Positions 36,046 through 46,570 are shown, counted from the stretch's first letter. The stretch: DNA of 49,031 nt from Sphingomonas yabuuchiae (GCF_001477495.1 NZ_LDTF01000019.1:1-49031); one strand, 5' to 3'. Made by a program: numbers and translations. The notes: a model not told the origin generated them from the letters alone.

Positions 36046-36086
36046 CGGACCTCGACGTCACCCGTGCGGCGGCGGTGGCCGCCTGA
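35601..36086 (+). CDS. cheW: chemotaxis coupling protein CheW (second copy)
   Basis: A 161-residue Che[21 protein letters not shown] and [20 protein letters not shown] are the CheW core. DRVLDVSTF and [10 protein letters not shown] close the fold. It differs from the third copy at only three positions before the divergent tail (residue 3, the TT/AT at about 24, and Ala/Pro at about 112). Its ATG overlaps the upstream receptor stop. The tail [12 protein letters not shown] is unique to this copy. Confidence 0.93.
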   Translation: MSAASDIQVVVFGLGDEEFALPVTTVREILDHRNAYRVPHAPDWFLGLTDVRGDSVPMVDLRVRLGMSPVEPTLTTRVLVVDVAGGEGKPLALGMVVDRVLDVSTFAAESVEGAPDLGGRWRSEQIEAILRRGAGFVALLDPARLFGAADLDVTRAAAVAA

Positions 36087-36123
36087 TTCTGGCTCTCAGC
36101 ATAGAATAGGAAAGAGGACTATC

Positions 36124-38028
36124 ATGCGTTTCCATGCTTCGTTGAAAGACACCTCGCATGTCGACGTCGCCACGACGGAGATCGGCCGTCTGCAGCGCGC
36201 CTTCGCCCAGGGGCGGGTCGGCGAGCGGGCCGACCTGTCGGGTGCGACGGGCAAGGCGCGCGAGATGCTCGTCGCGGTCAACGAACTGCTCGAAACCGCC
36301 GCCATGCCTGCGGACACCTTCAACCGGCGGCTGGCGCATGTCGCGGCCGAGCATGAGCGTGGCGACATCGACGCGGTGCTGCCCGTGGAGGAGTTTTCCG
36401 GCGAGCTGGCCCTTGCGGCGCGGACCGTCAACGAACTGGTCGCCAGCCATATCGCGGTGAAGAAACAGGCGATGGCCTGTGTGGCCGCGCTGGCGCAGGG
36501 CGATTTCGAGGCGCCGCTGGCACGACTGCCGGGCAAGAAGGCCTTTATCAACGACACGATCGAGCAGCTTCGCGGCAATCTGAAGGGCCTGATCGCCGAG
36601 ATGAACACCATGTCGGCCGAACATGATCGCGGCGACATCGACGTGTTCGTGCCGGTCGAGAAGTTCCAGGGCGATTTTGGCGTCATGGCCCGCGGCCTGA
36701 ACGAGATGGTCGCCAACCATATCGCCGCCAAGAAGATGGCGATGGCCTGCATCAAGCAGTTCGGCGAAGGCAATTTCAACGCGCCGATGCAGCAGCTGCC
36801 CGGCAAGAAGGCGTTCATCAACGATACGATCGAGCTTCTGCGCGCCAATTTCCAGGCGATCATCGGCGAGATCCAGCGCCTGATCGCGGCCTCGACCGCA
36901 GGCAGGCTGAGCGAGCGTGGCGATGCGACCCGCTTCCCCGGTGACTTTGCCGGGCTGGTCAGCGGGATCAACGGGATGCTCGACGCGATCCTGCTGCCGA
37001 TCGGCGAGGGCAACCGCGTGCTGAACCTGGTCAGCACCGGCTCGCTGCTCGAACGCGTGGAGATCGATTGCGACGGCGATCACCGCCGGATGAAGGATGC
37101 GATCAACAATCTGGTCGACAACCTCGCCCATTTCGCGAGCAACGTCGCCGGGGCGGCCGATCAGGTCGCCAGCGGCAGCCAGCAGCTGTCGTCCTCGTCC
37201 CAACAGGTGTCGGAAGGCGCGACCGAACAGGCCGCGGCCGCCGAGGAGGCCTCGGCGTCGATGGAACAGATGGCGGCCAACATCAAACAGAATGCCGACA
37301 ACGCGACCCAGACCGAGAAGATCGCACGCCAGTCGTCGCAGGACGCCGAACAGAGCGGTGCCGCCGTGCAGAAGGCGGTGATCGCGATGCGCACCATCGC
37401 GGAGAAGATCGGCATCGTGCAGGAAATCGCGCGCCAGACCGACCTGCTGGCGTTGAACGCCGCCGTCGAGGCGGCCCGCGCGGGCGAACATGGCCGCGGC
37501 TTCGCGGTCGTGGCGGCGGAGGTCCGCAAGCTCGCCGAGCGCAGCCAGTCGGCCGCCGCCGAGATCAGCGGCATGTCGTCCGACACCGTGTCGGCCGCGA
37601 CCCAGGCGGGCGAGATGCTGACCAAGCTGGTACCCGATATCCGCCGCACCGCCGAACTGGTCGCCGAGATCAGCGCGGCGTGCCGCGAACAGGATATCGG
37701 CGCGGCGCAGATCAACGAGGCGATCCAACAGCTGGACAAGGTGACGCAGCAGAACGCCTCCGCCTCCGACCAGATTTCCTCTACCTCGGGCCAGCTTGCC
37801 AGCCAGGCCGAGGAGCTTCAGCACAGCATCGCCTTCTTCCAGGTGGCCGAACACGCCGGGCCGGCGGTGCGCACGCCTGCGTCCCGCCGCCCGGTCGCCA
37901 AGCCGCGCAAGGCGGCGGTGCAGGCGGGTTCGATCGGGCACCAGCAGGCGCGGGTGCGCGGTTTCGCCCTCGACCTGAGCGAGGGCGGGCCGGACGGGGA
38001 AGATGCCGAGTTCGGCCACGCGGCATGA
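36124..38028 (+). CDS. soluble methyl-accepting protein with tandem HAMP-like repeats
   Basis: A 634-residue receptor with no membrane segment, hence cytoplasmic. Residues about 60-300 contain repeated HAMP-like units: [38 protein letters not shown], and twice [13 protein letters not shown] (DNA positions 36528-36566 and 36797-36835). A third, divergent unit is at [19 protein letters not shown]. The signalling domain and C-terminal tail ([11 protein letters not shown]) match the three transmembrane receptors. GGAAAGAGGA lies just before the ATG. It may sense an internal cue or another protein through the HAMP stack, since no PAS or GAF domain is seen. Confidence 0.92.
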   Translation: MRFHASLKDTSHVDVATTEIGRLQRAFAQGRVGERADLSGATGKAREMLVAVNELLETAAMPADTFNRRLAHVAAEHERGDIDAVLPVEEFSGELALAARTVNELVASHIAVKKQAMACVAALAQGDFEAPLARLPGKKAFINDTIEQLRGNLKGLIAEMNTMSAEHDRGDIDVFVPVEKFQGDFGVMARGLNEMVANHIAAKKMAMACIKQFGEGNFNAPMQQLPGKKAFINDTIELLRANFQAIIGEIQRLIAASTAGRLSERGDATRFPGDFAGLVSGINGMLDAILLPIGEGNRVLNLVSTGSLLERVEIDCDGDHRRMKDAINNLVDNLAHFASNVAGAADQVASGSQQLSSSSQQVSEGATEQAAAAEEASASMEQMAANIKQNADNATQTEKIARQSSQDAEQSGAAVQKAVIAMRTIAEKIGIVQEIARQTDLLALNAAVEAARAGEHGRGFAVVAAEVRKLAERSQSAAAEISGMSSDTVSAATQAGEMLTKLVPDIRRTAELVAEISAACREQDIGAAQINEAIQQLDKVTQQNASASDQISSTSGQLASQAEELQHSIAFFQVAEHAGPAVRTPASRRPVAKPRKAAVQAGSIGHQQARVRGFALDLSEGGPDGEDAEFGHAA

Positions 38029-38199
38029 TCGACGCGTGGCGCTTGCGGAGGGCCGGGGGGCTTCGCAAGCGCCACGGTCATGACGCCGATATCATCGTCC
38101 TGAACCAATAATTCATCAATTTCTGCCTATGATCCGCTCAGTTTCGGCGGGTGAGTTCATAGCATCCGCCAGTGTCGGGTTTCATAACGGGGTGGGCAT

Positions 38200-39873
38200 A
38201 TGCGCATTACGATCAAGGCCAAACTGGCCGGTACATTTGCGATCGTCTTGTTGCTTCTGGCAATTGTTGTCGGAGTAGGGGTTTCCAAGGTCAACGCGTT
38301 GAACGTGATGATCGGCGACATCATCGACGGCCCGGCCCAGCGCATCAAGCTGTCGCTGACCGCCGATGGCGATATCGGACGCGCCATCCGCGCCGAAAAG
38401 AACATGATGCTGACGGAAGATCTCGTGCAGACGCGGACCTTCGACAGCAGCTTCGTTCAATATGACGCCAAGATTGTGGAAAGCCTGAACGGCGGTCTCA
38501 AGATCGCGACCGAACAGGGACGGCCGGTCTGGACCCGCGCGCTGGAGGAATGGCGCGCCTATAAGACGATCAGCGATCGGGCACGTGGTCTGGCCATGCA
38601 GAACAAGAATGTCGAGGCATCGGCCATTTCGATGACCGAAGGCCGCGCCGCAGCGATGCGCCTGACCGACACGCTGAACAAGCTGACCGAAATCACGCAG
38701 GGGCAGATGACCAAGGCCAAGGCCGATGCCGCAGTCCTTTATGCCTCGGCCCGCACGACCCTGATGGTCACGGCGGTCGTGGCGCTGCTCATTGCGGTCG
38801 GGGGCGCGCTGTGGGTCGCGTTGCTGGTGTCCAAGGGGCTGCGCAAGATCGGCGAAGCCGTGTCTGCCGTCGCCAATGGCGACCTGAGCAACGAGGTGCA
38901 TGTTGCCAGCAATGACGAGATCAAGGACCTGGTCGACACCGTCAACCGGATGACGACCCGCCTGCGCGAGACGATCGGCCAGACCACCCAGGCGGCGCAG
39001 AATGTCGCGGCGGGCAGTCAGCAGCTGTCGTCTTCGTCGGAACAGGTGAGCCAGGGCGCGACCGAACAGGCCGCCGCCGCCGAGGAAGCCTCGGCGTCGA
39101 TGGAACAGATGGCCGCCAACATCAAACAGAATGCCGACAATGCGACCCAGACCGAGAAGATCGCGCGCCAGTCGTCGCAGGACGCCGAACAGAGCGGTGC
39201 CGCCGTCCAGAAGGCGGTGATCGCGATGCGCACCATCGCGGAGAAGATCGGCATCGTGCAGGAAATCGCGCGCCAGACCGACCTGCTGGCGCTGAATGCG
39301 GCGGTCGAGGCGGCGCGTGCGGGCGAACATGGTCGCGGCTTCGCGGTCGTGGCGGCGGAGGTCCGCAAGCTTGCCGAGCGTAGCCAGACGGCGGCGGCCG
39401 AGATCAGCGGCATGTCGTCGGATACCGTCGGTGCCGCGACCCAGGCGGGCGAGATGCTGACCAAGCTGGTGCCCGACATCCGCCGCACCGCCGAACTGGT
39501 CGCCGAGATCAGCGCCGCCTGCCGCGAACAGGATATCGGCGCGGTCCAGATCAACGAGGCGATCCAGCAGCTCGACAAGGTGACGCAGCAGAACGCCTCG
39601 GCCTCCGAGCAGATTTCGTCGACCTCCGAAGAACTCGCCAGCCAGGCCGAGGAGCTTCAGGAAAGCATCGCCTATTTCCGGGTCGACGGACAGGGGACGC
39701 AGATCCGCTCGGTGCACCGCGCCCCACCGCGCCCGACCAAGGCCAAGCCCAAGGCGGCTCCGGCACGCAGCGGCTCGGTCGCCGACCAGCAGGCGCGGGT
39801 GCGCGGCTTCGCGCTGGACCTGAGCAGTGGCGGCCCGGACGGCGAAGACGCCGCGTTCGGACGTGCGGCATGA
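38200..39873 (+). CDS. methyl-accepting chemotaxis protein (fourth receptor)
   Basis: A 557-residue receptor with the same plan as the first: TM1 at about residues 8-28 ([20 protein letters not shown]), a helical periplasmic region, and TM2 at about 186-208 ([20 protein letters not shown]). HAMP ([20 protein letters not shown]) and the common signalling domain follow. It lacks the extra HAMP-to-signalling linker seen in the first receptor and is therefore about 40 residues shorter. The tail [11 protein letters not shown] is followed directly by the overlapping third cheW. The ligand is unknown. Confidence 0.94.
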   Translation: MRITIKAKLAGTFAIVLLLLAIVVGVGVSKVNALNVMIGDIIDGPAQRIKLSLTADGDIGRAIRAEKNMMLTEDLVQTRTFDSSFVQYDAKIVESLNGGLKIATEQGRPVWTRALEEWRAYKTISDRARGLAMQNKNVEASAISMTEGRAAAMRLTDTLNKLTEITQGQMTKAKADAAVLYASARTTLMVTAVVALLIAVGGALWVALLVSKGLRKIGEAVSAVANGDLSNEVHVASNDEIKDLVDTVNRMTTRLRETIGQTTQAAQNVAAGSQQLSSSSEQVSQGATEQAAAAEEASASMEQMAANIKQNADNATQTEKIARQSSQDAEQSGAAVQKAVIAMRTIAEKIGIVQEIARQTDLLALNAAVEAARAGEHGRGFAVVAAEVRKLAERSQTAAAEISGMSSDTVGAATQAGEMLTKLVPDIRRTAELVAEISAACREQDIGAVQINEAIQQLDKVTQQNASASEQISSTSEELASQAEELQESIAYFRVDGQGTQIRSVHRAPPRPTKAKPKAAPARSGSVADQQARVRGFALDLSSGGPDGEDAAFGRAA

Positions 39874-40314
39874 GCGGCGCATCCGACATCCAGGTCGTGG
39901 TCTTCGGACTGGGCGACGAAGAGTTCGCGCTGCCCGTCGCCACGGTTCGCGAAATCCTGGACCACCGCAACGCCTACCGCGTGCCGCACGCGCCCGACTG
40001 GTTCCTGGGGCTGACCGATGTCCGCGGCGACTCCGTGCCGATGGTCGACCTGCGCGTCCGGCTGGGCATGAGCCCGGTCGAGCCGACGCTGACCACCCGC
40101 GTGCTGGTCGTCGATGTGGCGGGCGGCGAGGGCAAGCCGCTGGCGCTGGGCATGGTCGTCGACCGGGTGCTCGACGTTTCGACCTTCCCGGCGGAATCGG
40201 TCGAGGGCGCGCCCGATCTGGGCGGTCGCTGGCGGTCCGAGCAGATCGAGGCGATCCTGCGGCGGGGGGCGGGCTTCGTCGCGCTGCTCGACCCGGCGCG
40301 TCTGTTCGGCGCGG
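39810..40314. repeat. duplicated MCP tail-cheW block, copy 2
   Basis: Second copy of the block described at 35541-36045, in the same orientation 4,269 bases downstream. Most differences are at third codon positions. Confidence 0.85.
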
Positions 40315-40358
40315 ATGGGGCCCAGGCCGCCCTGGCCGATTTCGGCATGGCGGCGTGA
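39870..40358 (+). CDS. cheW: chemotaxis coupling protein CheW (third copy)
   Basis: A 162-residue CheW, nearly identical to the second copy up to [12 protein letters not shown], after which the tail reads [14 protein letters not shown] instead. ATGA overlap with the preceding receptor. Having two almost equal couplers, each tied to its own receptor, and a third, different one after cheA suggests matched receptor-coupler stoichiometry or array tuning. Confidence 0.93.
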   Translation: MSGASDIQVVVFGLGDEEFALPVATVREILDHRNAYRVPHAPDWFLGLTDVRGDSVPMVDLRVRLGMSPVEPTLTTRVLVVDVAGGEGKPLALGMVVDRVLDVSTFPAESVEGAPDLGGRWRSEQIEAILRRGAGFVALLDPARLFGADGAQAALADFGMAA

Positions 40359-40428
40359 TCCCATTGCTTTTCGGCCGCCCGGCGCGGCGGCCGATCCCCA
40401 TCTCTTGCTTCCGACAGGAGCCGTCCCT

Positions 40429-41283
40429 TTGAGCAGTCTGGCCCGCGCGGCATCGGCATTACCCGACGCGCTGCAGCGTCGCGATTTCGATCGCATCTCC
40501 GCTTATGTGTACAAGGAGTGCGGCATTCGCCTGCCGCCCGCCAAGATGACGATGATCGAGGGCCGCCTGCGCCGCCGGGTACGTGCGACCGGGTTGAGCA
40601 GCCTGGGGGATTATTGCGCCTGGGTGTTCCAGGCCGATCATCTGGAGGGCGAGCGCGAGCATCTGTTGAACGCGGTCACGACCAACAAGACCGATTTCTT
40701 CCGCGAGCCCAAGCATTTCGACTATCTGATGGGCACGGTGATGCCGCGTCTCCGCGACGAGGGGCAGCGCCGGGTGCGGGTGTGGAGTTCGGCCTGCTCG
40801 ACCGGCGCGGAGCCTTATACGCTGGCGATGCTGCTCGACGCCTACGCCGCCGACAGGGGTGGCCCCGATTTCGGCATTCTGGCGACCGATCTGGACAGCG
40901 AGGTGCTGCGCACCGCGCGCCGGGGCATCTATCCGGCCGCGATGCTCGATCCGGTGCCGACGACCTTGCGCAAACGCTATGTCATGAGCGCCAGCGATCC
41001 CAAGCGCGACGAGATGCGCATCGTGCCCGCGCTGCGCTCGTCGATCGGCTTTGCCCAGATGAACCTGATGGACGAGCGCTATCCGGTGGGTGATCCGATG
41101 GACATCATCTTCTGCCGCAACGTCCTGATCTATTTCGACAAGCCGACCCAGGAAAAGGTCGTGCGCCGTCTGGCCGAATGCCTGCGCCCCGGCGGCTGGA
41201 TGTTCCTGGGCCATTCCGAGTCGATCACGGGTTTCGACCTTCCCCTGAAGACGGTGTCCAACACCGTGTTCCAACGGATCTGA
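40429..41283 (+). CDS. cheR: chemotaxis methyltransferase CheR
   Basis: A 284-residue S-adenosylmethionine-dependent enzyme that methylates receptor glutamates. The N-terminal helical domain ([19 protein letters not shown]) precedes [40 protein letters not shown] (SAM-binding motif I), [18 protein letters not shown] and [20 protein letters not shown]. The start is TTG at 40429, with a good CAGGAG site eight bases upstream; no ATG or GTG precedes the conserved part at a suitable spacing. It lies after the third cheW and 5 bases before cheB. Confidence 0.95.
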   Translation: MSSLARAASALPDALQRRDFDRISAYVYKECGIRLPPAKMTMIEGRLRRRVRATGLSSLGDYCAWVFQADHLEGEREHLLNAVTTNKTDFFREPKHFDYLMGTVMPRLRDEGQRRVRVWSSACSTGAEPYTLAMLLDAYAADRGGPDFGILATDLDSEVLRTARRGIYPAAMLDPVPTTLRKRYVMSASDPKRDEMRIVPALRSSIGFAQMNLMDERYPVGDPMDIIFCRNVLIYFDKPTQEKVVRRLAECLRPGGWMFLGHSESITGFDLPLKTVSNTVFQRI

Positions 41284-41288
41284 CGGCG

Positions 41289-42362
41289 ATGAGCAAAGTC
41301 CGCGTGCTGGTGATCGACGACAGCGCCAGCGTCCGCCAGGCGATGACCGCGATCCTGTCCGCCGATCCCGATATCCAGGTGATCGCCGCGGCCGCCGATC
41401 CCTTCGCCGCGGCGCGCTACATCCAGGAGGAGGTGCCCGACGTCATCACGCTGGACGTCGAAATGCCGCGCATGGACGGCATCACCTTCCTGCGCAAGCT
41501 GATGGCGCAGCGCCCGTTGCCGGTCGTCATGTGCTCCTCGCTGGTCGAGGAGGGGTCGGAAACGCTGCTCCAGGCGCTGGAGGCCGGGGCGGTCGACGTC
41601 ATCCTCAAGCCGCGCGTCGGCGTCGCCGATCACCTGAACGAAGCGCATATGATGATCCGCGAGACGGTGAAGGGCGCGGCCAAGGCGCGGCTCGGCGCGC
41701 GGCGTGCCCAGACCAGGCTGAGCCCTGCGCAGAAGCTGACCGCCGATGCCGTCCTGCCGCCGCCGACCGGCCGTGCCATGAGCCGCACGACCGAGATGGT
41801 GGTGTGCATCGGCGCCTCGACCGGCGGGACGGAGGCGCTGCGCGAAGTGCTGGAGGCGCTGCCCGCCAATTCGCCGGGCATCGTCATCGTCCAGCATATG
41901 CCGGAGAGTTTCACCCGCGCCTTTGCCAAGCGGCTCGACGGGCTGTGCCAGGTCGACGTCAAGGAGGCCGAGGACGGCGACACGGTCATGCGCGGCCGCG
42001 TGCTGATCGCGCCAGGCGGTCTGCGCCACACGATGCTGGAGCGGCAGGGCGCCCGCTATGTCGTGTCGGTGCGCGAGGGGCCGCTGGTCTCGCGCCATCG
42101 CCCTTCGGTCGACGTGCTGTTCCGCTCGGCGGCGCGCAATGCCGGGTCCAATGCGGTCGGCATCATCCTGACCGGCATGGGCGACGATGGCGCGCGCGGC
42201 CTGCTGGAGATGAAGCAGGCGGGTGCGCGTACCTTTGCGCAGGACGAGGCGACCTCGGTCGTGTTCGGCATGCCCAAGGAAGCGATCGCGCGCGGCGCCC
42301 ATGACAAGATTATCCCGCTGGGCAGCGTCGCACGCGAACTGCTCCACGCCACGGCCCGCTAG
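41289..42362 (+). CDS. cheB: chemotaxis methylesterase/deamidase CheB
   Basis: A 357-residue CheB. Residues 1-120 form the receiver domain with Asp10-Asp11, phosphorylation site Asp56 ([12 protein letters not shown]) and VILKPR. A linker to about residue 165 precedes the esterase domain, whose catalytic residues are Ser177 (CIGASTGG), His203 ([13 protein letters not shown]) and Asp300 ([12 protein letters not shown]). It removes methyl groups added by CheR and is activated by CheA. Normal length and complete. Confidence 0.96.
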   Translation: MSKVRVLVIDDSASVRQAMTAILSADPDIQVIAAAADPFAAARYIQEEVPDVITLDVEMPRMDGITFLRKLMAQRPLPVVMCSSLVEEGSETLLQALEAGAVDVILKPRVGVADHLNEAHMMIRETVKGAAKARLGARRAQTRLSPAQKLTADAVLPPPTGRAMSRTTEMVVCIGASTGGTEALREVLEALPANSPGIVIVQHMPESFTRAFAKRLDGLCQVDVKEAEDGDTVMRGRVLIAPGGLRHTMLERQGARYVVSVREGPLVSRHRPSVDVLFRSAARNAGSNAVGIILTGMGDDGARGLLEMKQAGARTFAQDEATSVVFGMPKEAIARGAHDKIIPLGSVARELLHATAR

Positions 42363-42375
42363 GAAGGAACGACAG

Positions 42376-44124
42376 ATGTTTGTGGCACGGATCGATACCG
42401 ATACTGCGGTTCCGTTGGCCGGTGGCCTGCCGACCCCGCCCGCCATTTCCTTCGCGATGCTGGCGGAGCAGGTGCAGAACCGGATGGGTGGCCTGGAGGA
42501 TACCTTTCGCGAAACCGGCGAGACGCTGGCCACCGCGATCGGCACGATCGACGGCATGGCGGACGGGCTGACGACCATTCGCCAGGCCCTGTCGCACGAC
42601 ACCGCCGGGGTGGCGGTGTCCCGGCTGCGCGACGTCGCCTATCGCCTGATCACCCTGCCGATCATCCAGAAGCGGCGCGCGATCGAGGTCGAGACGCTGA
42701 CCGGCCGCACCCGCGAGCTGCGCGGCCTGTTGAACGAGGTCAGCACCATCCTGAAGCTGCTCGGCATCTATGGGATGAACATCAAGATCGCCTCGTCGGG
42801 CGAGGCGGCGTTCTTCAACTTCGTCGTCGGCATGGACGAGAAGCTGACCACCGGCCGCCAGGAACTGCGCCAGATCGAGCGACAGCTGGACCAGTTCGGC
42901 CGGGTGGTGGGCGATGTGCAGCAGGCCGACCGCCTGCTCGCCACCGAATGCGACCGCGCCGGGGCCGCCGTGCCCGCCGAGCTGACCGCCAACGCCAACG
43001 CGCTGCAGGACCATATCGAAGCGGTGATGCGCATGACCGAAGAGGTCGGCGGCATCGTGCGCACCGTGCAGGGCGAGGTCGCTCGCATCCTGGGCGCGAT
43101 CCAGATCGGCGACAGCGTGCGCCAGCGTGCCGAACATGCCATCGCCATGTTGCGCCGGGTCGCGATGGACGATGCGCAGGGCGGCATGCCGGAAGGGGCC
43201 AAGGCGCATATGGCGCGGCTGATCTCGGCACAGCTGAACGCGATGGCCGACGAGTTCGGGCGCGAGATCGCCTCGATCGTCACCTCGCTGGAACGGCTGG
43301 CGCCGCTGGCGGATCACTTGCGCGACCTGCTGGGGGCGCAGGGCGGCGCGGACGGGCAGCTGCTGTTCCGGCTGGAACATGGCATCTCGTCGCTGGGCAA
43401 TGTCACCGACCAGCTGTGCGACGCCGATGGTCATCTCGCCGAGCTGACCTGTTTTGTCAGCCGCACGCTGGCCGACCTGACCGATGGGCTGAGCCGCATC
43501 CGCCACATCGCGGTCAATGTGCAGGACATCTCGACCAACACCCAGCTGCTGTGCCGCCGCCACGGCACGCTGGGCCGCGCGGTGGCGGTGATCGCCAAGG
43601 AAGTCGCCCCCTGTGCCAGCCGCCTCGACCAGCTGAGCGTGGCGGTCGGTTCGCTGATCGGCGTGCTCAGCGGGATCGATCTGGTCCAGCAGGACAACAC
43701 GCACAGCGAGAATGGCGACACGCGCGGCGCGCTGCAGGAAGCGCTGGCGGTCGTGCGACGCGCCTGCGAAAGCTCGGCGGGGGCCATGGTCAAGGGCGGC
43801 GGCGATGCCGAACGGATCGTCGCCTCGCTCCAGGCGAGCGCCGGGGATCTGGGCGAGCAGCATGATTTCGCCGAGACGCTGTGCTCCGTGGCGCTGGAGC
43901 TGACCCGCTATGCCGATCGGGTCGCACCCGAGACCCCGGACGGCACCGAGTTGACGGCGACGGACGAGGCCGTGCTGGCGGACCTGCTGCCCTGGGCGGC
44001 AAGCCTCTATACGATGGCCTCTGAGCGTCTGATCCATGCGGCCTATCTGCTGCCCGGTATGGAGCCGGTCGTGACGGTGACGGCGGCGGTAATGTTCGAC
44101 GACGATGATGACGGACTGTTCTGA
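42376..44124 (+). CDS. unrecognised 582-residue helical protein of the chemosensory cluster
   Basis: A 582-residue soluble protein predicted to be almost all helix with heptad-like segments and no membrane span, HAMP, or MCP hairpin-tip motif. Distinctive stretches are RRAIEVETLTGRTRELRGLL, ILKLLGIYGMNIKIASSGEA and AIQIGDSVRQRAEHAIAMLR near residue 240. A related IDLVQQDN..SENG stretch near 440 suggests two diverged halves. The acidic C-terminus ends DDDDDGLF. AGGAAGGAA lies six bases before the ATG and 14 bases after cheB, so it belongs to the cluster. It may be a receptor-like scaffold, a CheZ-like phosphatase or an array component. None is proven. Confidence 0.8.
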   Translation: MFVARIDTDTAVPLAGGLPTPPAISFAMLAEQVQNRMGGLEDTFRETGETLATAIGTIDGMADGLTTIRQALSHDTAGVAVSRLRDVAYRLITLPIIQKRRAIEVETLTGRTRELRGLLNEVSTILKLLGIYGMNIKIASSGEAAFFNFVVGMDEKLTTGRQELRQIERQLDQFGRVVGDVQQADRLLATECDRAGAAVPAELTANANALQDHIEAVMRMTEEVGGIVRTVQGEVARILGAIQIGDSVRQRAEHAIAMLRRVAMDDAQGGMPEGAKAHMARLISAQLNAMADEFGREIASIVTSLERLAPLADHLRDLLGAQGGADGQLLFRLEHGISSLGNVTDQLCDADGHLAELTCFVSRTLADLTDGLSRIRHIAVNVQDISTNTQLLCRRHGTLGRAVAVIAKEVAPCASRLDQLSVAVGSLIGVLSGIDLVQQDNTHSENGDTRGALQEALAVVRRACESSAGAMVKGGGDAERIVASLQASAGDLGEQHDFAETLCSVALELTRYADRVAPETPDGTELTATDEAVLADLLPWAASLYTMASERLIHAAYLLPGMEPVVTVTAAVMFDDDDDGLF

Positions 44125-44168
44125 TCGCGATTGCACGGCGCTTTAGCCGCCTTGCACGAAGTTCATTC

Positions 44169-44203
44169 CCGGGGTGCGAAGCCATTCGCACCCCGGTTCG
44201 TTT
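44169..44203 (+). terminator. terminator closing the chemosensory cluster
   Basis: A perfect 12-base-pair stem, CCGGGGTGCGAA with TTCGCACCCCGG, closes a GCCA loop and is followed by TTCGTTT. It lies 45 bases after the last gene of the cluster and before poxB. Confidence 0.85.
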
Positions 44204-44258
44204 CGCTCTTGCAGCATGACGGGCACCGGCCCCATCCACAGCAAGGGAAAGACGAACC

Positions 44259-45983
44259 ATGGCCGAGACGATCGCCGATCTTTTGAACCGCACGCTGGTC
44301 GAGGCCGGTGTCGAGCGAATCTGGGGCGTGACGGGCGACAGCCTGAACGCCTTCAACGATTCGCTGCGCAAATCGGGCAAGGTCCGATGGATGCATGTCC
44401 GCAACGAGGAAGCGGGTGCCTTTGCGGCGGGGGCGGAAGCGGCGGCGACCGACAGGCTGGCGGTCTGCGCGGGCAGCTGCGGACCGGGCAATCTCCACCT
44501 GATCAACGGCTTGTTCGACTGCCACCGCAACCATGTGCCGGTGCTGGCGATCGCGGCGCATATCCCGTCGAGCGAGATCGGCCTGAACTATTTCCAGGAA
44601 ACGCATCCGACCGAGCTGTTCCGCGAATGCAGCCATTTCTGCGAGATGGTGCAGGACCCGCGCCAGATGCCCGAATTGCTTCACCGTGCGATCCGCACCG
44701 CCATCGGCAAGCGCGGCGTGGCGGTGCTGGTCATCCCCGGCGATGTCGCGCTGAAGCCCGCGCCCGAGACGCGCAGCGTCGCCTTTTCCCCGCTGGCCAC
44801 CCCGCGCCTCGTGCCGCCCCAGGCGGAGCTGGGCAAGATCGCCGACCTGCTCAACGGATCGAAGGCGGTGACGCTGCTGTGCGGCGCGGGCACGGCGGGC
44901 GCGCATGACGAAGTGGTGGCGCTGGCCGAAGCGCTGAAGGCCCCGATCGTCCATGCATACCGGGGCAAGGAGTGGATCGAATACGACAACCCCTATGATG
45001 TCGGCATGACCGGACTGATCGGCTTTTCGTCGGGCTATCACGCGATGATGGAGTGCGACACGCTGCTGATGCTGGGCACCGATTTCCCCTATCGCAACTT
45101 CTATCCCGAAAAGGCGAAGGTGGTGCAGGTGGACCGCGATCCGGGCGCGCTGGGGCGGCGGGTGCCGCTCGACCTGGGCGTGGTCGGCGACGTGGCCGAG
45201 GTGGCGCGCGGCCTGATCCCGCTGATCGCGGGCGAGCGCGACGGGCGTTTCCTGGACAAGGCGCGGTCGCATTACCGTGATGCGCGCAAGGGGCTGGATG
45301 ACCTCGCCACGCCGCGCGACGGCGACAAGCCGCTGCATCCGCAGTTCGTCGCGCGCACCATCGACCGGCTGGCGAACGAGGATACCGTGTTCACCGCTGA
45401 TGTCGGCACGCCCGCCGTCTGGGCAGCGCGCTACCTGACGATGAACGGTCGGCGGCGGATCATCGGGTCGTTCAACCATGGATCGATGGCCAATGCCCTG
45501 CCGCAGGCGCTGGGCGTGCAGGGGGCCTATCCGGGGCGGCAGGTCGTGTCGATGTCGGGGGACGGCGGCCTGACCATGTTGATGGGCGACATGCTGACCG
45601 CCGTGCAGATGAAGCTGCCGGTCAAGATCGTCGTCTTCAATAACTCGACGCTGGGCTTCGTCGCCTTGGAGCAGAAGGCGGCGGGCTATGTCGACGACAA
45701 TGTGTCGCTCCAGAACCCGGACTTCGGCGCGATCGCGCGCGAGATGGGCTATTTCGGCGTCCGCGTCACCCGTTCGGACGCGCTGGAGGGGGCGCTGCGA
45801 GAGGCGTTCGCGCATGACGGCCCGGCGCTGGTCGATGTCGTGACCGAGACGCAGGAACTGATCATGCCGCCCAAGATCCAGGCCGAGCAGATCAAGGGGT
45901 TCAGCCTCTATGCGGCGCGCGCGGTCCTGAGCGGGCGTGGTGACGAGGTGCTGGAGCTGGCGCGGGCCAATTTGCTCCGGTGA
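44259..45983 (+). CDS. poxB: pyruvate:ubiquinone oxidoreductase (pyruvate oxidase)
   Basis: A 574-residue thiamine-diphosphate flavoenzyme that oxidises pyruvate to acetate and CO2 and feeds electrons to ubiquinone at the inner membrane. The N-terminal domain has [20 protein letters not shown] and the catalytic glutamate in [15 protein letters not shown]. The FAD-binding middle domain lies at about 190-340, and the TPP-binding motif is [18 protein letters not shown] to VVFNNSTLG. The C-terminal helical tail ([18 protein letters not shown]) resembles the PoxB membrane-binding end. Acetolactate synthase is less likely, given the [19 protein letters not shown] segment typical of PoxB. Confidence 0.93.
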   Translation: MAETIADLLNRTLVEAGVERIWGVTGDSLNAFNDSLRKSGKVRWMHVRNEEAGAFAAGAEAAATDRLAVCAGSCGPGNLHLINGLFDCHRNHVPVLAIAAHIPSSEIGLNYFQETHPTELFRECSHFCEMVQDPRQMPELLHRAIRTAIGKRGVAVLVIPGDVALKPAPETRSVAFSPLATPRLVPPQAELGKIADLLNGSKAVTLLCGAGTAGAHDEVVALAEALKAPIVHAYRGKEWIEYDNPYDVGMTGLIGFSSGYHAMMECDTLLMLGTDFPYRNFYPEKAKVVQVDRDPGALGRRVPLDLGVVGDVAEVARGLIPLIAGERDGRFLDKARSHYRDARKGLDDLATPRDGDKPLHPQFVARTIDRLANEDTVFTADVGTPAVWAARYLTMNGRRRIIGSFNHGSMANALPQALGVQGAYPGRQVVSMSGDGGLTMLMGDMLTAVQMKLPVKIVVFNNSTLGFVALEQKAAGYVDDNVSLQNPDFGAIAREMGYFGVRVTRSDALEGALREAFAHDGPALVDVVTETQELIMPPKIQAEQIKGFSLYAARAVLSGRGDEVLELARANLLR

Positions 45984-46498
45984 CGCCGCCGCCGCTCTTG
46001 CGCGACTGGGTGACGGCGCATGTCTCGCGCGAGGAGACGGTGCGCACCATCGCCTTCGTCGCGCGCTGTACCGGCGCGGCGGTGCTGGCGCTCAGCATCG
46101 CCGACCGGCTGCACCTCGACCATCCGGTCTGGGCCAGCGTGTCGGCGCTCGTCGTCTCGCAGGACCGGCTGGGCGACACGCATCGCTCGCTCACCTGGCG
46201 GATCGTCGCGACGCTGATCGGGGTGGCGGTGGCGCTGCTCGTCGCCTTGACCATGCCCGATGCCGGGGCGGTGGCCATGCTGGCGGTGGCCGTCGGCGTC
46301 ACCGCCGCCATTGCGCGGATTCGGACCGAATTGCGGGTATGCATGTGGACCTCGGTCATTGTCCTGCTGACCGTGCCGCCGGGGGGCACGATCCTGACGG
46401 CGGCACTGGCGCGGGCGCAGGAGGTCATGCTGGGCGTTGGGATCGGGGCGATCCTGCACTGGGGTTTCGAGCGATTGCTGTTCCGCCGGACCGGCTGA
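45980..46498 (+). CDS. FUSC-like small membrane protein
   Basis: A 172-residue protein with about four to five hydrophobic segments, resembling the membrane half of FUSC/aromatic-acid exporter family proteins. [20 protein letters not shown] fits the HPxWaaitalvV... motif, and [19 protein letters not shown] the RxxGTlxG... segment. The large cytoplasmic domain of full-length family members is absent. The start is GTG, overlapping the poxB stop (GTGA). It might export an organic acid related to PoxB activity, but that is only inferred from coupling. Confidence 0.72.
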   Translation: MTPPPLLRDWVTAHVSREETVRTIAFVARCTGAAVLALSIADRLHLDHPVWASVSALVVSQDRLGDTHRSLTWRIVATLIGVAVALLVALTMPDAGAVAMLAVAVGVTAAIARIRTELRVCMWTSVIVLLTVPPGGTILTAALARAQEVMLGVGIGAILHWGFERLLFRRTG

Positions 46499-46570
46499 AT
46501 CAAGCATCGTCTGTCGGACAAATAAACGCCGTTTTTCCGTCGCTAGGGCGCAAATTTCGCGGCCGGTTTC

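Noticed and set aside
31765..39873. Long direct repeats suggesting a mobile element or an array
   Set aside because: The repeats are the coding parts of receptor signalling domains; no spacers, terminal repeats or transposase are present.
28294..44124. Reading the cluster as a flagellar chemotaxis operon
   Set aside because: No flagellar genes, cheZ or cheD occur in it; the output cannot be assigned from this window.
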